A DNA stretch of 64,000 bases from Marinobacter qingdaonensis. Lineage in GTDB: Bacteria > Pseudomonadota > Gammaproteobacteria > Pseudomonadales > Oleiphilaceae. The DNA lies in the NCBI RefSeq assembly GCF_034555935.1, contig NZ_JAYDCJ010000003.1, forward strand, positions 2,356,001-2,420,000, read 5' to 3'. Shown one piece after another: positions 10,107 to 18,593 of this stretch (its first letter is position 1; each line of letters starts with the position of its first letter). The position numbers and the translations under genes were made by a program. A model generated the notes under the pieces. The model did no database searches. It worked only from the letters and a program-made list of their open reading frames with translations, and was not told where the DNA came from.

Positions 10107-10183
<77 letters not shown>

Positions 10184-10203
10184 GTGTCCTGCAACGGGGA
10201 CGC

Positions 10204-10232
10204 AATATACTGATTCCCGGGACCTCGGTCAA
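10204..10232 (-). promoter_or_regulatory. sigma-70 promoter of the tRNA-Val gene
   Basis: On the minus strand TTGACC (10232-10227) and TATATT (10209-10204) are separated by exactly 17 bases. Transcription would start near 10197, about 14 bases before the mature tRNA 5' end. The -35 hexamer overlaps the stop codon of the transporter gene upstream on the same strand. Confidence 0.8.
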
Positions 10233-11188
10233 CCACTTTTCTCGGATTTCTGATTCCGCAGCCAACCTTTGATGGCTCTGCTGACCACGCCCCACCGATT
10301 GACCAGCAACGCCGCGAAAATCAGCGTGCAGCCGGCCATCTGCAGGGCCGTCATGGTCTCGCCAAACCAGCCGGCTGCGAACAGGGTGACCCATACCGGT
10401 TCAAGAATCAGGATGACCACGCCATGGCTGTGTGCCGACAGGCTCTGGGCGTAGGTCTGGAGCAGGAAGCGACCGGCGGTACCGATAACGGCACTGGCGA
10501 GGACCCAGCCGAACAGAGCGGCCGGGGGCTGGGTCAGCACCTGCTGCCAGGGCTCGAGCACCAGCGACGCCAGCAGTGTGACCAGGCTGACTGTGGTCAG
10601 TGACAGGGCGGTCAGCGGCAGCGCTGAGACCTTGTGTTTCTCGATGCGTTCGCCCCGACGGTTGATGACGGTGCGCTGATTCGCGGTGCGGGTAGTGAGC
10701 GTAAAAAACAGCGCCAGGATGAAAGCGGCGCCAACGAAAAAGGCCTGGGCCGGTTCCGGGCGAAACCCGTTCTTCAAGGAAAGCAGGGCCAGACCGGCGA
10801 CGGCAATGGGAATTGCCACCCAGGTGCTGGCCGGCTGGGGTTCCTTGAACAGGAATCGGGACAGTATTGGCACAATCACCACGCCGAGACTGGTCAGGAA
10901 CGCGCCTTCACCCATGCTGCTGGCGTGCACCAGACCCATGATCCAGAAGCACATGGCGACACCAAATACCAGCCCAACGCCGAGACACCGGCCCACCTGG
11001 TCGAGGCTCAAGCGGGATAGCGGGCGCCAGGCAGCCAGGACCAGAATCCCCCCGGCGATGAAGAACCGGGCTGCCATGAACAGCAGCGGTGGCATCAGCA
11101 GGATGGCTTCCTTGGAAAAAATCCAGCTGACGGCGGCCATCAGGGTCACCACCACGAGAAGGGCGTCGGATTTGTGGGCGTCGGACAT
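10229..11188 (-). CDS. DMT-superfamily (EamA) transporter
   Basis: Inner-membrane protein of 319 residues with about ten hydrophobic segments arranged as two EamA repeats (about residues 10-140 and 165-300). The C-terminal tail is short and basic. EamA proteins export amino acids, nucleotides or other metabolites. Substrate cannot be inferred here, and neighbours (tRNA, lipase) give no hint. No good Shine-Dalgarno is visible before the ATG. Confidence 0.85.
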   Translation of the reverse strand: MSDAHKSDALLVVVTLMAAVSWIFSKEAILLMPPLLFMAARFFIAGGILVLAAWRPLSRLSLDQVGRCLGVGLVFGVAMCFWIMGLVHASSMGEGAFLTSLGVVIVPILSRFLFKEPQPASTWVAIPIAVAGLALLSLKNGFRPEPAQAFFVGAAFILALFFTLTTRTANQRTVINRRGERIEKHKVSALPLTALSLTTVSLVTLLASLVLEPWQQVLTQPPAALFGWVLASAVIGTAGRFLLQTYAQSLSAHSHGVVILILEPVWVTLFAAGWFGETMTALQMAGCTLIFAALLVNRWGVVSRAIKGWLRNQKSEKSG

Positions 11189-11338
11189 TGAGCAACCGCT
11201 GGCGTCTGGGTGGGAATCGAAACAGGCGGATCAATGTATAGTTTGCGAACTAAAAAAGAAAGGCGAGTATCGGGGGCGGCGCTTGTGGGCTCGTCCGTGA
11301 GCCCGGTTTTATCTTCATTAAATCAGTAGGTTGCAAGC

Positions 11339-12427
11339 TTAGTTGTTGAGGGTGGTGTAGACCAAGGTCGACATGTCGGTTTGGTCGGAACCGGGCACCT
11401 CAAGGTAACGGTCGCCGGAACCCCACCACTGCCACCAGGCCCGCTGGGTGTAACTTCGGCTGGCGAAATCCACGCGCAGGCCATTCAGGGTGGTGTTGTT
11501 GACCACCGGCACCGAGGTATTGCCGGTTTCCGATCCCAGGACCCCACTGTGGCTGGCACCCTCGTTCATCAGCACCGGGAAGTGGTTGTACCAGAGGGCG
11601 CCGGGGCCGGTCTGACCGGTCACCTTGCCGGCCATGCTGAGGCTGTTCGAGCAGGAATCGATGCCGTTCGCGGTGGTGGCTCCGCAGGCCGAGTGCACGG
11701 GCACCACGCCGTCGTCCTTGCCGGCAATGAATGGCTTGGTGATGCCACCGTAGGACGAGCCGCCCGCCACAAACCTGAGCCGGGGAACGCTGTTCGGACT
11801 GAGCGCCAGATTGCGGGCGGCATTGGTCTGCAGGTCGTTGACCACACCGAGTTTGCCGGGTTTGGGTTCAATGCCGGTGAAGGCCTGCACGGCGGCCTTC
11901 AGTGGCCAGTTATACCAACTGTCGTTGTAGGCGATGCTTAGGGCAAGGTCGGCCAGCTCGGTACCACCGCCAGCCCCGGAGTAATCAATGGTGGCCAGGA
12001 TCCGCAGTGGCGGCAGGCCCTCGGCCTGAAGCCAGCGCGCCTGGTTTTCCAACAGATAGCGAGTCACCAGATCGCCGGTGGAGTGTGACACCAGGATGCA
12101 ATAGTCGTTGCAGAGTCCCTGCTGACTGATCTGGCGCAGCTGCTGATACGCCTGCTGGGCGATGTTGCCTTCGATCCGACCATCGCTGCCCCAGTCGATC
12201 CGAGCGTCCGAGCGTGCCAGCCAGAAGGTTCGCCAGTAATCTTCGCCCGCGCGCTTGACCGCTTGCAGGTCGGCGGGTGGGTTGGCGAGATCCTCCTGTT
12301 GAAAGCCATGCACCAGTACCACGTTGTGCCCGGCGAGCTGGGCCTGGGCTGGCCCGGCCAGGAGGGCGCCGGTGATGGTCGCCGCGAGCGCGGCCTTGCC
12401 GGTTTTTCCGAGTTTGCTTGCTGTCAT
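11339..12427 (-). CDS. secreted triacylglycerol lipase, alpha/beta hydrolase
   Basis: Extracellular or periplasmic esterase/lipase of 362 residues. The signal peptide ends at AQAQ (residue 30). The oxyanion segment is VLVHGF at 38-43. The nucleophile is S116 in SHSTG (114-118), where the first glycine of the usual GxSxG is serine. A GKDDGVVP segment and NEGASHSG provide candidate Asp and His. Two cysteines, C106 and C110, may form a disulfide. CGGAGC precedes the ATG. The neighbouring gene is not a recognisable Lif foldase, unlike classical family I.1/I.2 lipases. Confidence 0.82.
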   Translation of the reverse strand: MTASKLGKTGKAALAATITGALLAGPAQAQLAGHNVVLVHGFQQEDLANPPADLQAVKRAGEDYWRTFWLARSDARIDWGSDGRIEGNIAQQAYQQLRQISQQGLCNDYCILVSHSTGDLVTRYLLENQARWLQAEGLPPLRILATIDYSGAGGGTELADLALSIAYNDSWYNWPLKAAVQAFTGIEPKPGKLGVVNDLQTNAARNLALSPNSVPRLRFVAGGSSYGGITKPFIAGKDDGVVPVHSACGATTANGIDSCSNSLSMAGKVTGQTGPGALWYNHFPVLMNEGASHSGVLGSETGNTSVPVVNNTTLNGLRVDFASRSYTQRAWWQWWGSGDRYLEVPGSDQTDMSTLVYTTLNN

Positions 12428-12549
12428 GTTTGCTCCGTCTTCGTTGAATTATTGTTGTCGTGAGACGTTTATCCGTTCGCCCCTGATCCGGGACGTACTG
12501 CACGGAACCGCGCGGCGCCAGCCGCAGCAGGGGGCTCTGCGCCCTGCGC

Positions 12550-13629
12550 TCAGAACTTGTCGGCCAACCGTTGCAGCAAGGCTGCCCGACGTTCCGATTC
12601 CGGGTCGACCGTCGGGGTGTCCGTCAGGTCATTCAGGTCCGGGGCGGAAAAATCCAGGCCCTCTTCCGGTCCGAAGCCATAGTGAGTTCGCTGCCCGGGC
12701 CTGGCGGGCAGTTGCCGGATTTGCAGGTGCCGGAGACTCAGGGGGCCGTTCACGGGCTGATTGGCCAGCACCGTGCCATGGGCCTTCAGCTCAATGGTGC
12801 CGGCGCCCGAGTCCAGACGCTGTTCAGCCTGGAGCAGGGCAATCGGCCGGGAACCCGCGAAAAGCTGGGCCGAGAGGGCGAAAACACCGGCCTGGTCCGG
12901 CGCGAAGCGAACCGGGATCACCAGGTTGTTCTCGGCCAGGTAGGCATCGTCCAGCCCTTCGAACTCACCCAGGTAAGGCTCGATGGTGAGGGTGGAGGCA
13001 TGGCGCACCGGCCGGCCATCGACCCGGGCTTCGACGATCAGCCGGTATTCTCCGGGGGGCTCGTCGGAGCCAAGTTCGCCCTCAAAAAAGGTGCCGCTGG
13101 TGCGCTCCAATCGAGTGGAGGCGATGGCATCCCGGTTCTCGGACTGTTCCAGGGTGACGGCCAGGGTATCGGCCACCACCTGGGGCCCCTCGAGCGAGGC
13201 AGCAATGAGAATCGGCTCACCCCGGGTAAAGCGGAATTTTTCCAGGGTGACGGTGAAGTGCCCCTGATTGCCGAGTGGCAGGCGCACCGGGGTGTAACGG
13301 TTGGTTTGGTAGCCCTCGGCCTGAGCGGGGGACAGGGGCGTGGACCAGGGTGGGTATTGGGCATTATCGCGGTATTGGTCGGCAACCCGGGCGAACATGA
13401 AGCCCAGCGCGCTGTCGCCCGGCTCCATGGCCCGAGCCGGCCCTGGCGAAGCGGCCGATGGCGAGGTGAGGTTCGCAACCGGGGTTGCCGCAGGGCCGTT
13501 AAACAACGCCGCTGGCAGCGAGTCCCGCAGCCAGTGGAAGCTTGTCTGGTTGTCGGTGGCGAGCCAGTAGCCGGTAGCCAGCGAGCCCGTCAACGCGACC
13601 AACAGAAGCAGAAGGGCTTTGCCGGCCAT
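12550..13629 (-). CDS. unrecognised membrane-anchored or secreted protein beside the lipase
   Basis: I do not recognise this family. The 359-residue protein has an N-terminal hydrophobic segment (residues 4-24) without a clear cleavage site, so it may be anchored in the inner membrane facing the periplasm. A Ser/Pro/Ala-rich linker follows to about residue 70. The rest contains repeated strand-like segments suggesting two immunoglobulin-like domains, and the C-terminus is charged and helical. It sits just upstream of the lipase on the same strand with a 122-bp gap. By position it could be a lipase helper, but the RxxFDY motif of Lif chaperones is absent. AAGGAAC precedes the ATG. Confidence 0.6.
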   Translation of the reverse strand: MAGKALLLLLVALTGSLATGYWLATDNQTSFHWLRDSLPAALFNGPAATPVANLTSPSAASPGPARAMEPGDSALGFMFARVADQYRDNAQYPPWSTPLSPAQAEGYQTNRYTPVRLPLGNQGHFTVTLEKFRFTRGEPILIAASLEGPQVVADTLAVTLEQSENRDAIASTRLERTSGTFFEGELGSDEPPGEYRLIVEARVDGRPVRHASTLTIEPYLGEFEGLDDAYLAENNLVIPVRFAPDQAGVFALSAQLFAGSRPIALLQAEQRLDSGAGTIELKAHGTVLANQPVNGPLSLRHLQIRQLPARPGQRTHYGFGPEEGLDFSAPDLNDLTDTPTVDPESERRAALLQRLADKF

Positions 13630-13757
13630 CCGTCAGTTCCTTGTTGTTGTTATGATCAACAAACATACAGAGAGCGAATGGATGACGGCAAAGAAATGGG
13701 CCGGTTATGTAACAGAATGTGTCCGGATTGTGCGGTGGCTCACAAAATACCGGAGGT

Positions 13758-14375
13758 TCAGAACCAGCCGGAATCCTGATTGGCCTCGAAGCCAAAGCGC
13801 AGTCGAACCTCGTCGCCGACCAGTGCCGGCTCCAGCCCATAGGTCATACCCCAGTCGCTGCGCCGCAAGCTGGTCTCGGCACTGATGCCCAGGGTGAAAT
13901 CCTCATGGCCGATCGGATATTCCGCTGACTTGTTGAGGGTCACATCCAGGGTCACCGGGTTGGTTTGACCCAGCATGGTCAGATCACCGGTGACCTTGCC
14001 GGTGTTCTCGCCGCTGGGCTCGAAGTCGGTCAGGTCGAACCGGATTTCCGGGTATTTCTTGCTGTGGAGAAAGTCGTCGCTGCGCAGGTGTTCGTCCCGC
14101 TTCTTGTGGTTGGTGAAGATGCTGTCGCTCTGAAACACCAGCGTGCCGGATTGCAGTTCGCCGGTGGCGTCGTCATAGACGAACTGCCCCTCCACCTCGC
14201 GGAACATGCCAATCACCGGGGCGTAGCCAATGTGCATGATTTCAAACGACATGGAAAAGTGTTCGGAATCCACCTCGAAAGTCGCGGGCTCTGCGAACGC
14301 CGCGCCGGACAGGCAGAGGGCCGAGGCGACCAGGGCGGAACGGGCGGAGTGTTCAATCATTGTGCCGGGGTTCAT
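13758..14375 (-). CDS. YceI-family periplasmic protein
   Basis: A 205-residue secreted protein. The signal peptide ends at AAFA near residue 28, and the mature protein begins EPATFEVDSEHF, the typical YceI start. YceI proteins are lipocalin-like and bind polyisoprenoid or other amphipathic molecules, and some are alkaline- or osmotic-inducible. A perfect AGGAGG stands seven bases before the ATG at 14375. The start region overlaps the end of the upstream phosphatidyltransferase gene by 23 bases, so the two are translationally coupled. This ties a lipid-binding periplasmic protein to a lipid headgroup enzyme. Confidence 0.9.
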   Translation of the reverse strand: MNPGTMIEHSARSALVASALCLSGAAFAEPATFEVDSEHFSMSFEIMHIGYAPVIGMFREVEGQFVYDDATGELQSGTLVFQSDSIFTNHKKRDEHLRSDDFLHSKKYPEIRFDLTDFEPSGENTGKVTGDLTMLGQTNPVTLDVTLNKSAEYPIGHEDFTLGISAETSLRRSDWGMTYGLEPALVGDEVRLRFGFEANQDSGWF

Positions 14376-15111
14376 GGGAAGACCTCCTGTGGTAGAGCCA
14401 GCAAATGTCCAGAGCGAAGGACCACACCAGCAGGACCAGGGCCGTGGCCAGGGTGATGCTGGCAAAAGCAGGGGATACCGGGGGCAGCAGCGCCACCATC
14501 AGGGTGACAAGCTGCCAGACGCAGACCGTCTTGCGCCGGAAACTGTCGGGCAGGGGCGCTGTCAGCCAGGGTAAGAACAGGCCAGCAGTAACAAAAGCAT
14601 AGCGCATCAACCCCAGGGCGAGTACCCAGGCTCCGGCCCGATCCAGGGCCATCACCGCAAGACAAAGGCCCAACATGAGCGCTGCGTCCAGCTCCATGTC
14701 GAAGCGGGCGCCAAAGCTGCTCTGGCAGCCCAGGGCCCGGGCCAGGGCGCCATCGACGCCGTCCAACACCAGAGCCAACAGGGCAATGGCTGCATAAATC
14801 CACAACTGACCGACGGCCGGTTCAGCCCCGGAGCCGGGAAGAAAGGGGGCAGAAGACACCAACAGGATCACCAGCGCAGCCCGGGCCAGTGTCGTCCGGT
14901 TGGCGGGCCCAAAATCCTGGTCGGCGGGCCAGTGGCGCAGCACGCACCAGGCCAGCAGGGCAAAGAGAGTCGCGGCAATCACCAGGAAACCGGCGGGCAA
15001 ACGCCAGGTCAGGGCCGCCGCCAGACATACCGTGGTGGTCAGAACCAGGGCCCAGGCCAGATCCAGGCGAAGCGACAGCGCCGGCGCTGTCACCCGTTCG
15101 GGCGAATCCAT
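14353..15111 (-). CDS. CDP-alcohol phosphatidyltransferase family protein
   Basis: Inner-membrane enzyme of 252 residues with about six hydrophobic segments. The family motif DG-x2-DG-x2-AR ... G-x3-D-x3-D is visible as LDGVDGALARALG followed by GARFDMELD, so the metal-binding aspartates are intact. Such enzymes transfer a phosphatidyl or related group from a CDP-linked donor to an alcohol, and the acceptor is unknown here. I start at the ATG with GGAG eight bases upstream; in-frame GTG/ATG codons exist further upstream (15168). It is divergent from the MDR-PTPS-glycosyltransferase set and probably belongs to the same pathway. Confidence 0.85.
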   Translation of the reverse strand: MDSPERVTAPALSLRLDLAWALVLTTTVCLAAALTWRLPAGFLVIAATLFALLAWCVLRHWPADQDFGPANRTTLARAALVILLVSSAPFLPGSGAEPAVGQLWIYAAIALLALVLDGVDGALARALGCQSSFGARFDMELDAALMLGLCLAVMALDRAGAWVLALGLMRYAFVTAGLFLPWLTAPLPDSFRRKTVCVWQLVTLMVALLPPVSPAFASITLATALVLLVWSFALDICWLYHRRSSHEPRHND

Positions 15112-15252
15112 AGCTGCACTCCAGCGTATAGGTGTTGATGGGAGGCCTTGGGTGAAGGCCTCCATCACTGACTATAGTTGTCAGAACTTACCGGTGCCTA
15201 CGACCCAACCGGGCATTCGGACCGACCAGAACACAATGACAGGGAGCGGCTT

Positions 15253-16254
15253 TTGCAGTCTCAAGACACCCAGGACATCACCACCAGTCTGGCCTGGTGG
15301 GTCACCGGTCCAGGCCAGGGCGCGCTGCAGCCGGCGCCCATCGATGCGGCCGAGGGCCTATTGCCAACCTCCGCCGTGACCGTGGAAACCCGGTTCTCCG
15401 GCATCAGCCGAGGCACCGAAAGCCTGGTGTTCCATGGCCGGGTGCCGGCCAGTGAGCATGGACGCATGCGGGCGCCGTTTCAGCAGGGGGAGTTTCCCTA
15501 TCCGGTCAAATACGGTTACGCCAATGTCGGGCAAGTGACGGATGGGCCGGCGGACCTGCTCGGACGAACGGTGTTCTGCCTGTTTCCTCACCAACAACGG
15601 TACCGGGTACCGCAACAGGCGGTGTACCCGATCCCCGACGGGGTACCGGCCGAGCGCGCGGTTTTGGCCGCAAACATGGAAACGGCGGTGAACGGACTCT
15701 GGGACGCCTCCCCGGGCGTGGGGGACCGGGTACTGGTGGTGGGGCTCGGCGTCGTCGGCTTGCTGGTCGGCTGGCTGGCGGCCCAGATTCCCGGCACGCG
15801 TGTCACCGTACTCGACACCAACCCGGCCCGCCGAACCCAGGCCCAGGCACTGGGGCTGGACTTCACCGAGGGACCCGGCCGGGACGACTACGACCTGGTG
15901 TTTCACACCAGCGGCCAGCCCGCCGGCCTGACCACGGCCCTGGCCAGTGCCGGGCCCGAGGCCCGGATTGTCGAGATGAGCTGGTACGGCAATGCCGCGG
16001 TGGCGGCGCCACTGGGCGAGGGCTTCCACGCCCGACGGCTGACCCTCAGGTCCAGTCAGGTGGGGCAGATTCCCACTGACCGTCGGCCGCGCTGGGACTA
16101 TCGTCGGCGCATGGCGCTGGCTCTGGAATTGCTCCAGGATGATCGGCTCGACCAGTTGATCACCGGAGAAAGCCGGTTTGCCGAGTTGGCACAGGTGATG
16201 CCGACACTCCTGGCCGGCACAGCGGATGTTTTGTGTCACCGAATCGTGTACTGA
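15253..16254 (+). CDS. MDR-superfamily oxidoreductase, BchC/threonine dehydrogenase-like
   Basis: Medium-chain dehydrogenase of 333 residues. The N-terminal half has ISRGTESLVFHG and PVKYGYANVG, a pattern I associate with BchC-like members, and lacks the GHE zinc motif of classical alcohol dehydrogenases. The Rossmann segment VLVVGLGVVGLLVG follows near residue 160. The start is probably the TTG at 15253, because AGGGAG is six bases upstream. A longer form from TTG 15178 would lack a ribosome-binding site. It is followed by the PTPS-like gene after 31 bases. Substrate unknown. Confidence 0.78.
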   Translation: MQSQDTQDITTSLAWWVTGPGQGALQPAPIDAAEGLLPTSAVTVETRFSGISRGTESLVFHGRVPASEHGRMRAPFQQGEFPYPVKYGYANVGQVTDGPADLLGRTVFCLFPHQQRYRVPQQAVYPIPDGVPAERAVLAANMETAVNGLWDASPGVGDRVLVVGLGVVGLLVGWLAAQIPGTRVTVLDTNPARRTQAQALGLDFTEGPGRDDYDLVFHTSGQPAGLTTALASAGPEARIVEMSWYGNAAVAAPLGEGFHARRLTLRSSQVGQIPTDRRPRWDYRRRMALALELLQDDRLDQLITGESRFAELAQVMPTLLAGTADVLCHRIVY

Positions 16255-16285
16255 TTTTTCTCTTTGGCTGTATGGAGACACCCGT

Positions 16286-16684
16286 ATGTTCAGTTTGACC
16301 GTCCGCGACCACATGATGATCGCCCACAGTTTCCGGGGCGAGGTGTTTGGCCCGGCGCAACAGGTCCACGGCGCCACCTACCTGGTGGATGTGACCTTTG
16401 AGCGCCCCGAGTTGGACGCCGATAACCTGGTGGTCGATATCGGCCTGGCGTCGTCGGTGCTCAAGGAAGTACTGGGTGAGTTCAACATGCAGAATCTGGA
16501 CGCGCTCGACTCGGTTCAAGGCCAGAACACCACCACCGAATTCATGGCCAAAGTGGTGTTCGACCGGATGGCGGTGGCCATCGGCGCCGGTCGCCTGGGC
16601 ACCTCGGCAAAAGGGATCGGTAGTCTGAAAGTCACCCTGTCGGAGTCGCACATTGCCTGGGCCAGTTTTCATGGTGAGCTCTGA
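16286..16684 (+). CDS. 6-pyruvoyl-tetrahydropterin synthase/QueD-fold protein with degenerate active site
   Basis: A 132-residue T-fold protein. Family landmarks are recognisable: AHSF (H14), HGATY (H28), TTTEFMA (E85) and SESHIAWASF, with E120 as the pterin-anchoring glutamate. The third zinc histidine of HGH is alanine (A30). The catalytic cysteine before that motif is missing, and the LDH catalytic motif reads LDA (72-74). It is therefore unlikely to be an ordinary QueD, though it may still bind a pterin-like ring. The start at 16286 has GGAG well placed. The glycosyltransferase gene overlaps its 3' end, indicating coupling. Confidence 0.82.
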   Translation: MFSLTVRDHMMIAHSFRGEVFGPAQQVHGATYLVDVTFERPELDADNLVVDIGLASSVLKEVLGEFNMQNLDALDSVQGQNTTTEFMAKVVFDRMAVAIGAGRLGTSAKGIGSLKVTLSESHIAWASFHGEL

Positions 16685-18593
16685 CCCGACCCTGCGCGTT
16701 ATTGTTCCGGGCGACCCGGAGCAGAACACCGGAGGTTACCGGTACGTTCGAAAACTGGTCGAGGCGCTCGAACAGCTCGGGACCTGCACCGAGACCCTGG
16801 GCCTCGACGGGCGGTTTCCCCGCCCCGATGCGCTGGCTCGGCGGGAGATGGATGTGGCCCTCAGCCGCTGCCCCGACGGCGCGGTGGCGATACTCGACGG
16901 CCTGGCCATGGGCGCCATGCCCGACATCCTGGAACAGCACGCCCATCGGCTGAGACTGCTGGCTCTGGTCCATCATCCCCTGGCCGATGAAACCGGCCTG
17001 CACGAGTCGGACCGACACTGGTTTTTTCAGCAGGAGCGCCGGGCCCTGGCGGTGGTGTCCCAGGTGGTGACCACCAGCGCTTTTACCGCCAGACGTCTAG
17101 CGGCGTTCGGCGTGCCGGCTGAGCGCATCCACACGGCGTTGCCGGGCGTGGCAGTGCACCTTGCTGGCGCGGCCGTACAGGAACGCCCCAGGGCCGCTCC
17201 TCCCGAACTCCTGTGCGTCGGCCACCCCTCGCCACGCAAAGCCCAGCATCAGCTTATTGAGGCGCTGCAGGCGCTTCAGGCGCTGCCCTGGCACTGCACC
17301 CTGGTGGGGTCCCTGGATCGGGATCGCGGCTACAGTCAGCAGATGGTGGCGCAGATCCAGCAGGCGGGGCTCAACGGGCGGGTGACGCTGACCGGCGAGG
17401 TCGGGGACGGTCAGCTGGCCGATCTCTACCGGCGCTCCGATCTGTTCGTGTTTCCCTCCCTGTATGAGGGCTATGGCATGGTGATCGATGAGGCCCGCAG
17501 CGCCGGTCTGCCGGTGATCAGCTCCGATGGCGGGGCCCTGGCCGATACCGCCGTCGGGGTCGGTGTCCGTCAGTTCCCGGCCGGTGATGTCGGGGCGCTG
17601 ACCGACGCCCTGCGGGCTTGGCTTGCCGACCCCGCCGAGCTTGCCGCCCAGACCGACTTGGTCCGCAGCCATCGCCCGAGGGCCGGGAGTTGGGGGCAGG
17701 CCGCCCGGGTGGTGCTAAAGGCCGCCAGACGCGCGGCAACGGGGGCGGGCACCCTGTTCAACGACGACTGGCTGGCGCTGCGGGAATCCGCCGATCATCG
17801 GGCCAGGTCGGCCACGCTGACCCGTACCCTGAACACCTGGCTGGCCCAGGATTGGACCCAGCCGGAGGCGCCCACGCCGGAGCAGACCGTGGGTGTGGTC
17901 GATCTGGGCACCGGGCGCGGTTCCAATGCACTGTTTCTGGCACCCCGACTCGAGGTGCCGCAGCACTGGTGCCTGATCGATCAGGATGCCCGCTTGCTGT
18001 CGGTCGCCCGGGGCCGCTTGCAACAATCGGGTACGGAGTGCGAGGCAATCGAGGCCAGACTGACCAGTCAGTCCCTGGCGGAGTGCATTCCCCCTCGGAC
18101 CCGGTTGGTGACCGCCTCCGCCCTCATTGATCTGGTGTCCCAAGATTGGTTGGAGGCGCTCGCCACCGCGGTCGCCGACAGGGGCGCGGCGGTTCTGATC
18201 GTGCTCAGCTACACCGGGTATTTCCGCCTGGCCCCGGCTCGGCGGGACGACGACCGACTTCGGGAGCTGGTGAACCAGCACCAGAAGGGCGACAAGGGCA
18301 CCGGGCAGGCGCTGGGGCCGCAGGCGCCGGAGGCTCTGGCGTCGCGCATGGCGTCGGCGGGCTATGCCGTGAGCGTGGCCGAGAGCACATGGCGCCTCGA
18401 TGCTCGGGATGGCGATCTGATGTCTCAGTTGATGGAGGGCTGGGTCAGCGCGGCCGGTGAAATCGCGCCCGACGAGCAGGACTGGCTTTCGGACTGGCTG
18501 AGCGACCGCAAGGCCCAGCTGGCGGCCGGGATTCTGTCGGTGGAGGTCGGGCACCGGGATGTCCTGGCGCTGCCGCCGGACCAGGGGGCATGA
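16671..18593 (+). CDS. glycosyltransferase family 4 - SAM methyltransferase fusion
   Basis: A 640-residue two-domain protein. Residues about 1-370 form a GT-B glycosyltransferase with the FPSLYEGYGMVIDE donor-binding motif near 260-272. Residues about 395-640 form a class I methyltransferase with motif I VVDLGTGRGSN near 408-418, and a later aspartate (LIDQDA) likely contacts SAM. The ATG at 16671 lies 14 bases inside the PTPS-like gene; a TTG six codons upstream is less likely. The stop overlaps the next start (ATGA). The fusion suggests that one product is glycosylated and methylated in sequence. Acceptors are unknown. Confidence 0.85.
   Translation: MVSSDPTLRVIVPGDPEQNTGGYRYVRKLVEALEQLGTCTETLGLDGRFPRPDALARREMDVALSRCPDGAVAILDGLAMGAMPDILEQHAHRLRLLALVHHPLADETGLHESDRHWFFQQERRALAVVSQVVTTSAFTARRLAAFGVPAERIHTALPGVAVHLAGAAVQERPRAAPPELLCVGHPSPRKAQHQLIEALQALQALPWHCTLVGSLDRDRGYSQQMVAQIQQAGLNGRVTLTGEVGDGQLADLYRRSDLFVFPSLYEGYGMVIDEARSAGLPVISSDGGALADTAVGVGVRQFPAGDVGALTDALRAWLADPAELAAQTDLVRSHRPRAGSWGQAARVVLKAARRAATGAGTLFNDDWLALRESADHRARSATLTRTLNTWLAQDWTQPEAPTPEQTVGVVDLGTGRGSNALFLAPRLEVPQHWCLIDQDARLLSVARGRLQQSGTECEAIEARLTSQSLAECIPPRTRLVTASALIDLVSQDWLEALATAVADRGAAVLIVLSYTGYFRLAPARRDDDRLRELVNQHQKGDKGTGQALGPQAPEALASRMASAGYAVSVAESTWRLDARDGDLMSQLMEGWVSAAGEIAPDEQDWLSDWLSDRKAQLAAGILSVEVGHRDVLALPPDQGA

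Noticed and set aside
11287..11304. Hairpin GGGCTC-N6-GAGCCC downstream of the lipase
   Set aside because: For the lipase strand there is no T-tract after the stem. The T-rich side faces the plus strand, where no gene ends.
13650..13885. Small plus-strand frame beginning at the ATG at 13654
   Set aside because: Mostly overlaps the YceI gene on the opposite strand, with no ribosome-binding site and no recognisable features.
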